From contig NZ_ARQE01000013.1 in the NCBI RefSeq assembly GCF_000382705.1, positions 39,373 through 103,372 on the forward strand: a DNA stretch of 64,000 bases, given 5' to 3'. The position numbers were made by a program, and so were the translations under genes. Each line of letters begins with the position of its first letter. Position 1 is the first letter of the stretch. This DNA is from Aureimonas ureilytica DSM 18598 = NBRC 106430. Its GTDB lineage: Bacteria > Pseudomonadota > Alphaproteobacteria > Rhizobiales > Rhizobiaceae. Positions 52,051 through 61,049 of the stretch are shown one piece after another. The notes beneath the pieces were generated by a model. The model made no database searches, had not been told where the DNA came from, and saw nothing but the letters and a program-made list of their open reading frames with translations.

Positions 52051-52193
52051 GAGCCGAGCCTAACCCGCTTTCGGGCCGGGAGGCGAGGCGGGCGGGGAAG
52101 TCTTGACCGCCGTTTGCCACGCCGCTTAACTCCCGCCCGAACAGCGAGCCCGCTTCGGGACTTACGGCTGTCTTCAACTGGAGAAACCTGCGC

Positions 52194-53408
52194 ATGACCG
52201 GCCCTTCCAAGACCCTTCTTGCCGCCGCAATGGCCGCCTTGAGCCTGTCCGCATCGCCCGCTGCCTTCGCGCAGGACGCCACGGTGAAGGTCGGCCTCAT
52301 CGGTGGCATCACAGGGCCGATAGAGAGCCTCATGCCCCCGATCACCAACGCGGCCAAGCTCGCCGTCTCGCAGGTCAACGAGGCCGGCGGCATCGGGAAG
52401 AACGGCGCGAAGGTCGAGATGGTCATCGGCGACGACGGCTGCATCGACGCCGCCCGCGCCTCCGACGCGGCCGACCGCCAGGTGAACTCCGAGAAGGTCG
52501 CGGGCATCGTCGGTGCCATGTGCTCGGGCGCAACGATCGCCGCCGCCAACGCCGCCGCCATTCCGGCTGGCGTGGTGATGGTGTCGCCGGCCTCGACCTC
52601 GCCCGCCGTGACGGCGCTGAACGACAAGGATCTCGTCTTCCGCACCGCGCCGTCCGACGCCTATCAGGGCGAGGTTCTCGCCCGCGTCGTGAAGCGGAAC
52701 GGCATCAACGAAGTCGCCGTGACCTATGTCAACAACGACTATGGCACGGGCTTCGCCCAGTCCTTCAAGACGGCCTTCGAGGCCGATGGCGGCAAGGTGC
52801 TCGTGTCCGAACCGCACGAGGACGGCAAGGCCGACTACCGCGCCGAGATCGGCTCGCTCGCCTCGTCCGGCGCGCCCGCTCTCGTGGTGCTCGCCTATGT
52901 CGACGGCTCGGGCGGGCGCATCGTGGCCCAAGCCCGCGAGACCGGCGACTTCTCGACCTTCGTCGGCGGCGACGGCATGGTCGGCGCGGCGCTGACCAAT
53001 CTCGGCGGCGGCGACGAGAAGCTGATCCTGACCCGTCCGGGCGGCGCGGCGGCGGCTGGCGCGGCGAATTTCGCGGAAGCGGCCAAGGCGGCCAATCTCG
53101 ACTCGGCCGCGACCTACGCCTCGACCTCCTATGATGCGGCCTTCGTGCTGATGCTGGCTCTGGAGAAGACCGGCGGCAGCCGCGAGGGTCTGTCGGCCGC
53201 GCTCCGCGACGTGGCGAGCGCGCCGGGCGAGGTGATCCTTCCCGGCGAATGGAAGAAGGCCAAGGCGCTGATCGGCGAGGGCAAGGACGTCAATTACGAG
53301 GGCGCCTCCGGTTCGATCGAGTTCGACGACAAGGGTGACGTGCCGGGCTCCTACGACGAGGTGACGGTCAAGGACGGCAAGATCGTCGTCGTCGGCCCCG
53401 CCGAGTAA
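52194..53408 (+). CDS. Branched-chain amino acid ABC transporter substrate-binding protein
   Basis: A 404-residue periplasmic binding protein. The signal peptide runs to about residue 27 (ending AAFAQDA). The mature protein shows GLIGGITGPIESLMPPI, VGAMCSGATIAAANAAAIPAGVVMVSPASTSPAVT and GDGMVGAALTNLG, all typical of LivK/LivJ-like receptors. Ligand could be leucine, isoleucine, valine or a related amide. It is transcribed towards the livHMGF operon on the opposite strand, with a shared bidirectional terminator and the DUF3140 gene in between. It is divergent from the other binding protein gene. Confidence 0.9.
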   Translation: MTGPSKTLLAAAMAALSLSASPAAFAQDATVKVGLIGGITGPIESLMPPITNAAKLAVSQVNEAGGIGKNGAKVEMVIGDDGCIDAARASDAADRQVNSEKVAGIVGAMCSGATIAAANAAAIPAGVVMVSPASTSPAVTALNDKDLVFRTAPSDAYQGEVLARVVKRNGINEVAVTYVNNDYGTGFAQSFKTAFEADGGKVLVSEPHEDGKADYRAEIGSLASSGAPALVVLAYVDGSGGRIVAQARETGDFSTFVGGDGMVGAALTNLGGGDEKLILTRPGGAAAAGAANFAEAAKAANLDSAATYASTSYDAAFVLMLALEKTGGSREGLSAALRDVASAPGEVILPGEWKKAKALIGEGKDVNYEGASGSIEFDDKGDVPGSYDEVTVKDGKIVVVGPAE

Positions 53409-53417
53409 GACATGGAA

Positions 53418-53450
53418 AAAAGGCCCCGACCGATCCGGTCGGGGCCTTTT
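53418..53450. terminator. Bidirectional terminator after the LivK-like gene
   Basis: A 15-bp perfect stem (AAAAGGCCCCGACCG paired with CGGTCGGGGCCTTTT) with a 3-base loop is flanked by A and T runs. It can end the binding-protein transcript and that of the convergent DUF3140 gene. Confidence 0.93.
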
Positions 53451-53461
53451 CATTCGAGCGC

Positions 53462-53800
53462 TCAGTCCTTCAGCGGGTCGTGACCCCAGTTCATGAGGGA
53501 ATAGCGCCAGTTCGTGTCGGAGATGTCGCCCTTCGGCTTCTGCTTGGAATGGCGTTTGATGTAGCCGACGACCTTCTGCATATGCGCCCACTGGTCGTCG
53601 GAAAGATCGGCCTTCTTGGTGTGCTTGATCTCGATGATGGTGTGGCCCGACTTGTGGCCGACGGATTCGCCGCCATCCTCGCTTTTCTGGCCGACGGACT
53701 TGGACTCGTCGGAATCCAGCCAGTTCTCCAGCTCGGACGGCGTCATGTTCACGAGCGAGCGGAACTCGTCCCAGATTTCCTGATGATTGCTGTCGGCCAT
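53462..53800 (-). CDS. DUF3140 family protein
   Basis: A 112-residue small soluble protein. It begins MADSNHQEIWDEFRSLVNMTPSELENWLDSDES and ends HTKKADLSDDQWAHMQKVVGYIKRHSKQ followed by TNWRYSLMNWGHDPLKD, which are the hallmarks of DUF3140. No known function; members are small, charged proteins, some DNA-binding-like. The start at 53800 is chosen over 53881, which lacks a suitable ribosome-binding site. It lies between the LivK-like gene and livM but is separately transcribed. Confidence 0.75.
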   Translation of the reverse strand: MADSNHQEIWDEFRSLVNMTPSELENWLDSDESKSVGQKSEDGGESVGHKSGHTIIEIKHTKKADLSDDQWAHMQKVVGYIKRHSKQKPKGDISDTNWRYSLMNWGHDPLKD

Positions 53801-53908
53801 GTCGGACCCTTCGTTGCCGGTTCGATTGTCCGGCGAACGAAGGGCATGGACGGCGGTTCCAGACGCGCAACCACCGTCCACAGGACAGGGGGCCGGTTTG
53901 GGCTGCGC

Positions 53909-55201
53909 CTAGTGACGCAGCCGTTCGGGCAGCACGCCCTCGGGCGCGAAGCGCAGGACGAGCGTGATCGTCAGCCCGATCACGAAAACCCGCATCTGAA
54001 GGGCGCGCGAGTCGAGATCGCCGGGCGCCACCCAGCCGAACCAGGCCGAGCCCCAGTCCCGCGCGAGGGCGAAGAGGGAAAGCGCGACCGGCTCCGACAT
54101 GGTCCAGACGATGTAGACGAAGACCGCGCCGAAGATCGCGCCGCGATTGTTGCCCGCGCCTCCGAGGATCACCATCACCCAGATCAGGAACGTGTGGTTG
54201 AGATCCACGAAGCCCGAAGGGTCGAAGATCGAGGTGAAATGCACGAGCACCGCGCCGCCGAGACCCATCAGCATGGCGCCGAGCACGAAGATTTCCATGC
54301 GACGTCCATCGACATTCTTGCCCATCGAGCTCGCCGCCGCCTCGTTGTCGCGGATGGCGCGCATCATGCGGCCCCAGGGGGCGCGATAGGCGCGCTCCAG
54401 AAGCAGCGTGACGACGATGAGCATCGCGGCGGTCAGCGAAAGATAGAGCCCGCGCGCCCAGAGGAAGCCGATCTCGTTGGGGGTCGGCACCGGCCAGGGC
54501 AGCGGCGAGACGGTGAGCGTGCCGCGCGTCAGCCAGTCGGCATTCTTGAGGAAGGTCTTGATGATCTGCGCGATGCCGAGCGTGGCGATGGCGAGATAGT
54601 CCGCACGAAGCCCGAGGCAGATCTTGCCGACGAGATAGGCGATGGCGCCGGCGACGAGACCCGCCGCGATCCAGCCGACCGCCACGGGCAGGCCGAAGCC
54701 GCCGATGAAGCCCGCTTCGGCCTCGATCGCCGTCGTTGCCGGATCGAACTTGGCGGACACGAGCATGAAGGCGACGGCGGCGGACAGGATCGTCAGCGCC
54801 GTCACCAGCCCCTTCGGCAGGCCGACGCGCCACGCCTGCGACACGAGCGCGACGATCGCGACGGCACCGATCAGCCAGAGCAGCGCTTCGCCGAGGAGCG
54901 GGGCGCCGGTCCCCGCCCAGAAGGCGGGATTGACCGGGAAGGTCATCAGAACGGACGCGGCGGCACCGGCGACGATGAAGCCCATGATGCCGACATTGAA
55001 GAGCCCGGCATAGCCCCACTGGATGTTGAGACCGACCGCGATGATCGCATAGGCCGAAGCCTCGACCAGCATTCGCGTCGCATAGGCCGAGCCCTGAAGC
55101 GCATAGACGGCGACGATCAGAGCCAGGAGCGCGCCGATCAGGAGGAGTTCGCGGCGCAGGCGACGGTCGGGCAGGGTCCCCGCGTTGGGAGCGTCGGTCA
55201 T
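53909..55201 (-). CDS. livM: Branched-chain amino acid ABC transporter permease LivM
   Basis: Inner-membrane permease, 430 residues with about ten hydrophobic helices. The N-terminal MTDAPNAGTLPDRRLRRELL precedes a helix cluster with YAIIAVGLNIQWGYAGLFNVG, ADYLAIATLGIAQIIKTFL and GRMMRAIRDNEAAASSMG, the EAA-like loop of LivM. The start at 55201 overlaps the livH stop by one base (TGATG). An open reading frame running further upstream to 56989 is in the same frame but overlaps livH, so it is not part of this gene. Confidence 0.95.
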   Translation of the reverse strand: MTDAPNAGTLPDRRLRRELLLIGALLALIVAVYALQGSAYATRMLVEASAYAIIAVGLNIQWGYAGLFNVGIMGFIVAGAAASVLMTFPVNPAFWAGTGAPLLGEALLWLIGAVAIVALVSQAWRVGLPKGLVTALTILSAAVAFMLVSAKFDPATTAIEAEAGFIGGFGLPVAVGWIAAGLVAGAIAYLVGKICLGLRADYLAIATLGIAQIIKTFLKNADWLTRGTLTVSPLPWPVPTPNEIGFLWARGLYLSLTAAMLIVVTLLLERAYRAPWGRMMRAIRDNEAAASSMGKNVDGRRMEIFVLGAMLMGLGGAVLVHFTSIFDPSGFVDLNHTFLIWVMVILGGAGNNRGAIFGAVFVYIVWTMSEPVALSLFALARDWGSAWFGWVAPGDLDSRALQMRVFVIGLTITLVLRFAPEGVLPERLRH

Positions 55202-56193
55202 CAGAACACCCGTCCCTTGAAGATGCCGGTCGGCCGGTAGATCAGAACCGCGACGAGGATGAAGAAGGGGACGACGAGGCGATACTCGGTCGGCACCATT
55301 GCGAGGCTCGCCGGGATTTCGAAGCCGGCGGGCAGGAGATCGCGGAAGGGTCGCAGCAGCACCGAGAAGTTGAACACGGCGAGCGTTTCCGCAAAGCCGA
55401 TGAGATAGCCGCCGGCAATAGCGCCATACGGCTGCCCGATACCGCCGACGATCGTCGCCGCGAAGATCGGCAGGAGGATGTTGTAGGCAAGGTCCGGCTT
55501 CAGCTGCACGTCCATCGCCAGCATCGTCCCGGCGATCGCCGCGAGACCGCCGCCGATCGCCCAGGTCGCCTTGACCACCCGCTCGATTGGAATGCCCGTG
55601 ACCCGCGCGAGATCGGGATTGTCGGACACGGCGCGCATCGCCTTGCCGAGCCGCGAACGGGTGAGAAACAGATGCAGCGCGATCACCGAGATGACGGTCA
55701 GCGCGATCAGCGCCACCTGCGGTTCGGTGAGGACGATAGGGCGACCGCCGGTCGGGATGCGGAAGATCGTCTTGGGAGCGTCGAGATACATGTCGCGCGA
55801 GCCGGTGCCGGCGAAGAGACGGATGAGGCCCTGGAGCATCAGGGTCACGCCGATCGAGGCCATGACCATCACGACGGGCTTGGCGCCACGCTGGCGCAGC
55901 GGCCGATAGAAGGCGCGGTCGAGGCCGATCGCGAACACGGCCGTCAGCGCCATGACCACGGGCAGGAGCGCGAGGACGAGCGGGATCGGCAGGCTGATTC
56001 CGAACGAGGCGAGCAGCCCGGCGAGGAGAAGCGCGAAGAAGGCGCTCGCCGTCATCATGTCGCCATGGGCGAAATGGGCAAAGCGCAGGATGCCGAAGAT
56101 CAGCGTCACGCCGACGGCGCCTAGCGCATAGACGGACCCGATGATGAGGCCGCCGACCACGCCGCGATTGATGAAGAAGATAAGCTCGTCCAA
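55201..56193 (-). CDS. livH: Branched-chain amino acid ABC transporter permease LivH
   Basis: Inner-membrane permease of 330 residues with about eight helices. It begins DELIFFINRGVVGGLIIGSVYALGAVGVTLIFGILRF, the LivH hallmark, and has GLDRAFYRPLRQRGAKPVVMVMASIGVTLML and GKAMRAVSDNPDLARVTGI (EAA loop). The first codon is a TTG at 56193, since no ATG exists in frame near the conserved N-terminus. It follows livF by 27 bases and overlaps livM. Confidence 0.95.
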   Translation of the reverse strand: MDELIFFINRGVVGGLIIGSVYALGAVGVTLIFGILRFAHFAHGDMMTASAFFALLLAGLLASFGISLPIPLVLALLPVVMALTAVFAIGLDRAFYRPLRQRGAKPVVMVMASIGVTLMLQGLIRLFAGTGSRDMYLDAPKTIFRIPTGGRPIVLTEPQVALIALTVISVIALHLFLTRSRLGKAMRAVSDNPDLARVTGIPIERVVKATWAIGGGLAAIAGTMLAMDVQLKPDLAYNILLPIFAATIVGGIGQPYGAIAGGYLIGFAETLAVFNFSVLLRPFRDLLPAGFEIPASLAMVPTEYRLVVPFFILVAVLIYRPTGIFKGRVF

Positions 56194-56220
56194 CGGTGGC
56201 CCCGTTCGTTCGTCGTCGCG

Positions 56221-56925
56221 TCAACCGCCGAGAAAGGATTTGGCGACCTCGGGATCGGCCAGAAGCGCCGCCCCGCTGTCGGTGAAACGATTGCGCCCGC
56301 TGGCGAGAACATAACCCTTGTGCGCGATGCCAAGCGCCTGCCGGGCGTTCTGTTCGACCATGGCGACGGTCACGCCCGTGGCGTTGATCGCGAGGATACG
56401 GTCGAAGATCTCGCTCATGAAGAGCGGCGAGAGCCCCGCCGTCGGCTCGTCCAGAAGGATCAGCTTGGGGTCGATCATCAGCGCGCGGCCGACCGCCACC
56501 ATCTGGCGCTGGCCGCCGGAAAGCTCGCCCGCCGGCTGGTTCCGCTTGGCCTTCAGCGGCGGGAAAATGTCGTAGACGCGGTCCAGCAGGCCCGACACGT
56601 CGTCGCGTCGGACATAAGCGCCCATCTCCAGATTCTCGTGGACGCTCAGCGTCTTGAAGACGTTTTGCTCCTGCGGCACGAAGGCCATGCGAAGCGCGCT
56701 CAAGGATTCGGTCGGCCGATTGGTAATGTCGTGCCCGTCGAAGGTGATGGTCCCCGAGGATACGCGCAGAAGCCCGAAGATCGCCTTCAGCGTGGTGGAT
56801 TTGCCCGCGCCGTTGGGGCCGACGATCACGCCGATCTCGCCCTGTTCGAGCGAGATGTCGACGCCGTTCAGGATCGGAGCCGCGCCATAGCCGGCCACGA
56901 CGTTTCGAACCGACAGGAGGCTCAT
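56221..56925 (-). CDS. livF: Branched-chain amino acid ABC transporter ATPase LivF
   Basis: ATP-binding subunit of 234 residues. It shows Walker A GPNGAGKSTTLKAIFG, the Q-loop VPQEQNVFKTLSVHENLEMG, the signature LSGGQRQMVAVGRAL and Walker B KLILLDEPTAGLSP, with H-loop-like VEQNARQAL as in LivF (His replaced by Gln in this family). The start at 56925 overlaps livG by 4 bases (ATGA). A longer frame open to 57381 lies inside livG and is not coding. Confidence 0.95.
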   Translation of the reverse strand: MSLLSVRNVVAGYGAAPILNGVDISLEQGEIGVIVGPNGAGKSTTLKAIFGLLRVSSGTITFDGHDITNRPTESLSALRMAFVPQEQNVFKTLSVHENLEMGAYVRRDDVSGLLDRVYDIFPPLKAKRNQPAGELSGGQRQMVAVGRALMIDPKLILLDEPTAGLSPLFMSEIFDRILAINATGVTVAMVEQNARQALGIAHKGYVLASGRNRFTDSGAALLADPEVAKSFLGG

Positions 56926-57725
56926 GCGGTGGCTCCGGGCAGGTTGGTGGCATGGCCCGTGGGCGAGCCGCCGAAATAGGCGTCCACAACCCGCTGGTCG
57001 GCCTGGATGTCGGCGAGCGTGCCCGTCATCATCACGGAACCGGCGGCCATGACGATCACCGGGTCGCACAGGCGACCGATCAGGTCCATGTCGTGCTCGA
57101 TGACGAAGAACGTGTAGCCGCGCTCGCGGTTGAGCCGTTCGATATTGCCGGCGAGGTCGTTCAGGAGCGTCCGGTTGACGCCCGCCGCGATCTCGTCGAG
57201 CAGCACGACCTTGGCGTCCACCATCATCGTGCGGCCGAGCTCCACGAGCTTCTTCTGTCCGCCCGAGAGATTGCCCGCCAGCTCGTTCTTCACATGGCCG
57301 ATCTGCAGGAAGTCCACGACCTCCTCGGCCTTTTCGCGAACCCGCGCTTCGAACTCGCGCACCTTTCGGCCGCGGAACCAAGCGTCGAGGAGGTTCTCGC
57401 CGGGCTGGCCGTCCGGCACCATCATCAGGTTTTCCAGAACCGTGAGACGGGAGAACTCATGGGCGATCTGGAATGTGCGAAGGAGGCCGCGAGCGAACAG
57501 CTCGTGAGGCTTCAGCCCTCCGATCGGTTGACCGTCGAGCAGGATCGTTCCCGAACTCGGCGCGAGATTGCCCGCGACCATGTTGAACAGCGTCGACTTT
57601 CCTGCCCCGTTCGGACCGATCAGGCCGGTGATGCTGCCCTTCTCGACGGTCAGGCTGCAGTCGTTCACCGCGACGAAGCCTCCGAACCGGCGGCTGACAT
57701 TTTTCACTTCGATCATGGGGGCCAT
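56922..57725 (-). CDS. livG: Branched-chain amino acid ABC transporter ATPase LivG
   Basis: ATP-binding subunit of 267 residues. It shows Walker A GPNGAGKSTLFNMVAG, the Q-loop FQIAHEFSRLTVLENLMM, the signature LSGGQKKLVELGRTMM and Walker B VVLLDEIAAGVN, where the usual Pro after DE is Ile. The start is taken at 57725 (MAPMIEVKNVSRRFG) or possibly 57716; a longer frame to 57812 lacks support. First gene of the livG-livF-livH-livM operon. Confidence 0.95.
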   Translation of the reverse strand: MAPMIEVKNVSRRFGGFVAVNDCSLTVEKGSITGLIGPNGAGKSTLFNMVAGNLAPSSGTILLDGQPIGGLKPHELFARGLLRTFQIAHEFSRLTVLENLMMVPDGQPGENLLDAWFRGRKVREFEARVREKAEEVVDFLQIGHVKNELAGNLSGGQKKLVELGRTMMVDAKVVLLDEIAAGVNRTLLNDLAGNIERLNRERGYTFFVIEHDMDLIGRLCDPVIVMAAGSVMMTGTLADIQADQRVVDAYFGGSPTGHATNLPGATA

Positions 57726-57923
57726 GACGGGTCGTTTCCGTTTGGCGGACGCGTATCGCGCGACAAGGAAAGGCGGAACGGCTCTCTTAAGGATATGTGA
57801 GGGGAAATTCAAATGCCGAAACGGCGTCGATCCGCCGGGCGGTCATTCTATGTTGAGGGCGGCGCCCCTATGTTGGGTCGCGTAACGCGCCGACCGCGAG
57901 TCGGACCCTTGCGGGAACCGTGC

Positions 57924-58421
57924 ATGTTGAAGTCATCTGTCGCTGTCGACCGCCTCGTGTTTCGAGAAGCGATGAGCCATTTTGCCGCGTCCGTCTGCCT
58001 GGTGACGACGGATGGCCCCGCCGGGCGGCGAGGGGTGACGGTGACGTCGGTCTGTTCCGTGTCGGACGATCCGCCGACCATTCTCGTGTGTCTCAACCAG
58101 AAGAGCGGCGCCAACACACGCTTCGATCACAATGGCGTTTTCGCCGTCAATCTTCTGGCTTCGCGCAACGAACCCGTCGCGCGCGCCTTCTCGGGCGAGG
58201 GCAATCTGGAGCTGGAAGCCCGCTTCGCCGCCGGCCGGTGGACGACGCTCGCCACGGGCGTTCCGATTCTGGAAGACGCCCTCGTCAGCTTCGATTGCCG
58301 CGTCATCGACAGCCGGCCCGTCGCGACGCATCGCGTTCTGATCGGCGAGGTCCTGGCGGTGGCCGAGCCGATCGGTGGCGACAGCCTTCTCTACCGCGCG
58401 CGCCGCTACCATACTCTCTGA
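57924..58421 (+). CDS. Flavin reductase (FMN-binding split barrel) family protein
   Basis: A 165-residue flavin reductase-like protein. The start MLKSSVAVDRLVFREAMSHF leads into the typical FREAMSHFAASVCLVTTDG and GVTVTSVCSVSDDPPTILVCLN (FMN-binding), then GVFAVNLLASRN and a C-terminal YRARRYHTL. It would reduce FMN with NAD(P)H for a partner monooxygenase; the RutF/HpaC class is likely. No monooxygenase gene is adjacent. The start at 57924 is used; an upstream in-frame ATG at 57813 gives an odd leader. Divergent from livG. Confidence 0.85.
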   Translation: MLKSSVAVDRLVFREAMSHFAASVCLVTTDGPAGRRGVTVTSVCSVSDDPPTILVCLNQKSGANTRFDHNGVFAVNLLASRNEPVARAFSGEGNLELEARFAAGRWTTLATGVPILEDALVSFDCRVIDSRPVATHRVLIGEVLAVAEPIGGDSLLYRARRYHTL

Positions 58422-58565
58422 GCGGGAGCGCCTTACATCTCGCCCAATGGCTCGCGGGGCTGCGAGCGGCGCACTTGACCCGCCCCGCATCCCTGCGGCC
58501 TGATCGGTGCGCGCCCGCGCGCCGCTCGCGACGCCATCCAGCTCAAGCCCGGGGAGGGGCCTGAC

Positions 58566-59480
58566 GTGGTCAGCACATTGCCAGCCCATATCGAGGACAC
58601 GGTTTCCCTTCTCGCAAAGGCCGATTATGTCGCCGACCGCTCGCTCGCGACCGTCCTGTTTCTGGCGCTGCGCATGGGCCGCCCCTTGTTTCTCGAAGGC
58701 GAAGCGGGCGTCGGGAAGACCGAACTCGCCAAGGTGCTTGCTGCCACCCTCCATCGACCGCTGATCCGGCTCCAATGCTACGAGGGACTGGACCTCTCCT
58801 CCGCCGTCTATGAGTGGAACCACGCGGCTCAGATGATCGAGATTCGCCTCCGCGAGGCCTCCGGCGGCGCGTCGGGGGAGGCGCTGCGGGCCGACATCTT
58901 TTCCGAGCGTTTCCTGATCCGCCGTCCCATTCTCCAGGCGCTGGAGGGCGCGCCGGGCCGGGCGCCGGTCCTGCTGATCGACGAGTTGGACCGGGCCGAT
59001 GAAGCCTTCGAGGCCTTTCTGCTCGAGGTCCTGTCGGACCATCAGGTGACCATCCCGGAACTCGGCACGATCCGCGCCGCCGAGCCGCCGATCGTCGTCA
59101 TCACCACCAACCGCACGCGCGAGATTCACGACGCGCTCAAGCGTCGCTGCCTTTATCACTGGCTTGACTATCCGAACTCCGAGCGCGAGCTGGAGATCGT
59201 CAGACGCAAGGCGCCGGGCGCGAGCGCCGACCTCTCGCGCGAGATCGTCGCTTACGTTCAGAAGCTGCGCGCGGCCGATCTCTTCAAGGCACCGGGCGTT
59301 GCCGAGACGATCGATTGGGCGACCGCGCTGACCGAACTCGACGCCGTGGCGCTCGATCCGGCTCTCGTCTCCGACACGCTCGGCGTCCTCCTGAAATATC
59401 AGGACGATATCGCCCGGATCGAGAAGGGCGAGGGGCGGGAGATGCTGAACGCGGTGAAGCGCGAACTGGCGGCGGGCTGA
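58566..59480 (+). CDS. MoxR-family AAA+ ATPase (CoxD-like)
   Basis: A 304-residue AAA+ ATPase. Walker A is GEAGVGKTELAKVLAATL, Walker B LLIDELDRADEAFEAFLLEVL, and sensor and arginine-finger regions follow in ITTNRTREIHDALKRRCLYHW. The close match to CoxD, a MoxR ATPase that loads Cu/S into CO dehydrogenase, and the adjacent VWA gene support a maturation role. The start is a GTG at 58566 with GGAGG upstream. It is followed after 2 bases by the VWA gene. Confidence 0.9.
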   Translation: MVSTLPAHIEDTVSLLAKADYVADRSLATVLFLALRMGRPLFLEGEAGVGKTELAKVLAATLHRPLIRLQCYEGLDLSSAVYEWNHAAQMIEIRLREASGGASGEALRADIFSERFLIRRPILQALEGAPGRAPVLLIDELDRADEAFEAFLLEVLSDHQVTIPELGTIRAAEPPIVVITTNRTREIHDALKRRCLYHWLDYPNSERELEIVRRKAPGASADLSREIVAYVQKLRAADLFKAPGVAETIDWATALTELDAVALDPALVSDTLGVLLKYQDDIARIEKGEGREMLNAVKRELAAG

Positions 59481-59482
59481 CG

Positions 59483-60706
59483 ATGGACGGCGCCGCGCCG
59501 GAGGGGCGTCTTGCCGACAATGTCGTTTACTTCGCGCGCGCTCTGCGCCGAGCGGGGCTGCGGACGGGGCCGGCGGAAACGCTCGATGCGATTGCCGCGT
59601 TGAGGCTCGGCGGGATCGGATCGCGCGAGGATGTGTTCTGGACGCTCCACGCCGTGTTCGTTCACCGGCGCGAGGACAGCGCGGTTTTCTCGGAAGTGTT
59701 CGCCAGCTTCTGGCGCTCGCGGCAGATCGTGGAAAAGATGATCGCGCTCTTTTCCGGCCAAGCCCCGGCCCGACCCGCGGAACGCAAGGCCGGCGCGCGG
59801 CGGGCGGACGACGCCTTGGCCGGCGAGTCGTCGTCGCGGCAGGCGCCCAAGGACAAGCCCGTTCTCGATGTCGATGCACGGTTCACCATGTCGGCCGACG
59901 ACCTCCTCCGACGCAAGGACTTCGCGCAGATGACGGCCGCCGAACTCGACGAGGCGCGGCGCGCCGTGCGGCGGCTTCGCCTCGCGGGCGACGAGCGCCG
60001 CACGCGCCGGCACAGGCCGAACCCGCGCGGGGCACGGATCGACCTGCGCGAGACCCTGCGCGCCAGCGCCCGCACGGGCGGCGATCTCCTCCTGCCGCAT
60101 TGGCGAGTGCCCAAGCGCCAGCCGCCGCCGCTCGTGGTGCTCGCCGATATTTCCGGCTCGATGAGCCAGTATAGCCGTCTGTTTCTGCACTTCTTCCATG
60201 CCGTGACGGCGCGTCGCCGACGCGTCCACACGTTTCTCTTCGGGACGCGCTTGACCAACGTGACCCGCGAACTGGCGCGCCGCGACCCGGACGAGGCGGT
60301 GGATCGCAGCGCGGCCGCCGTGCAGGACTGGTCGGGTGGCACACGGATCGGAGAAGCGCTGGAAGCGTTCAACAAGCAATGGTCGCGCCGTGTCCTATCG
60401 GGCGGGGCGATCGTGCTTCTGGTGACGGACGGATTGGAGCGGGACGATACGGCGCTTCTTGAGGGGGAGATGGAGCGGCTCCATCTCTCCACGCGGCGGT
60501 TGATCTGGCTGAACCCGCTACTGCGCTTCGACCAGTTCGCCGCCAAGGCCAAGGGAATGCGGGCGATGCTGCCTTATGTCGACGAGTTTCGCCCGGTTCA
60601 CTCCGTCGCCTCGCTCCAGGCTCTCTGCGACGCGCTGGCGGAGGATCGAAGCGGCTCGCGAACGCAGTCGCCGCGCGAATGGTTGAACAGACCGGCACAG
60701 GCCTGA
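59483..60706 (+). CDS. von Willebrand factor A domain protein (CoxE-like)
   Basis: A 407-residue protein with a C-terminal VWA domain. The MIDAS motif is visible as VVLADISGSMSQYSR (D-x-S-x-S), with the later Thr region GGTRIGEALEAFNKQ and LVTDGLERDDTALLE. The N-terminal part resembles CoxE (NVVYFARALRRAGLRTGPAETLDAI). It acts with the MoxR ATPase in a chaperone pair for metal insertion. The start at 59483 is 2 bases after the moxR stop. A longer frame to 59315 is noise. Confidence 0.88.
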   Translation: MDGAAPEGRLADNVVYFARALRRAGLRTGPAETLDAIAALRLGGIGSREDVFWTLHAVFVHRREDSAVFSEVFASFWRSRQIVEKMIALFSGQAPARPAERKAGARRADDALAGESSSRQAPKDKPVLDVDARFTMSADDLLRRKDFAQMTAAELDEARRAVRRLRLAGDERRTRRHRPNPRGARIDLRETLRASARTGGDLLLPHWRVPKRQPPPLVVLADISGSMSQYSRLFLHFFHAVTARRRRVHTFLFGTRLTNVTRELARRDPDEAVDRSAAAVQDWSGGTRIGEALEAFNKQWSRRVLSGGAIVLLVTDGLERDDTALLEGEMERLHLSTRRLIWLNPLLRFDQFAAKAKGMRAMLPYVDEFRPVHSVASLQALCDALAEDRSGSRTQSPREWLNRPAQA

Positions 60707-60719
60707 AGGAGGGACGGGA

Positions 60720-61049
60720 ATGGACACGCTTCAGGCATCGCATGACGTGCTGCGGATCGCGGAAGATTGGGCGCGAGACGGGCGCGGCGTCGCGCTGGCG
60801 ACCGTGATCGAAACATGGGGCTCGGCCCCTCGGCCTGTCGGGAGCCACCTGGTGATCGATGCGGCGGGCGACTTTGCCGGTTCCGTGTCGGGGGGCTGCG
60901 TCGAAGGCGCGGTCGTGGCCGAAGCGCTCGACGTGATCGACAGCGGCACGGCGCGCATGCTGGAATTCGGCGTCGCGGACGAAACGGCCTGGAGGGTCGG
61001 CCTGTCCTGCGGCGGGCGCATTCGGGTCTATGTCGAGAAGGTCGGCTGA
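60720..61049 (+). CDS. XdhC/CoxI-family protein, N-terminal half (Mo-enzyme maturation)
   Basis: A 109-residue protein holding only the XdhC_CoxI domain, with the Mo-cofactor cysteines in SVSGGCVEGAVVAEAL and VGLSCGGRIRVYVE. XdhC binds sulfurated molybdenum cofactor and delivers it to xanthine dehydrogenase-type enzymes. The Rossmann half is encoded separately in the next gene, so what is usually one protein is split across two genes here. It starts 13 bases after the VWA gene and its stop overlaps the next start (TGATG). Confidence 0.88.
   Translation: MDTLQASHDVLRIAEDWARDGRGVALATVIETWGSAPRPVGSHLVIDAAGDFAGSVSGGCVEGAVVAEALDVIDSGTARMLEFGVADETAWRVGLSCGGRIRVYVEKVG

Noticed and set aside
53909..56989. 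An open frame of 1026 codons covering livM and much of livH and livF
   Set aside because: Only its 3' 430 codons encode LivM. The rest is a shadow of the real livH and livF frames.
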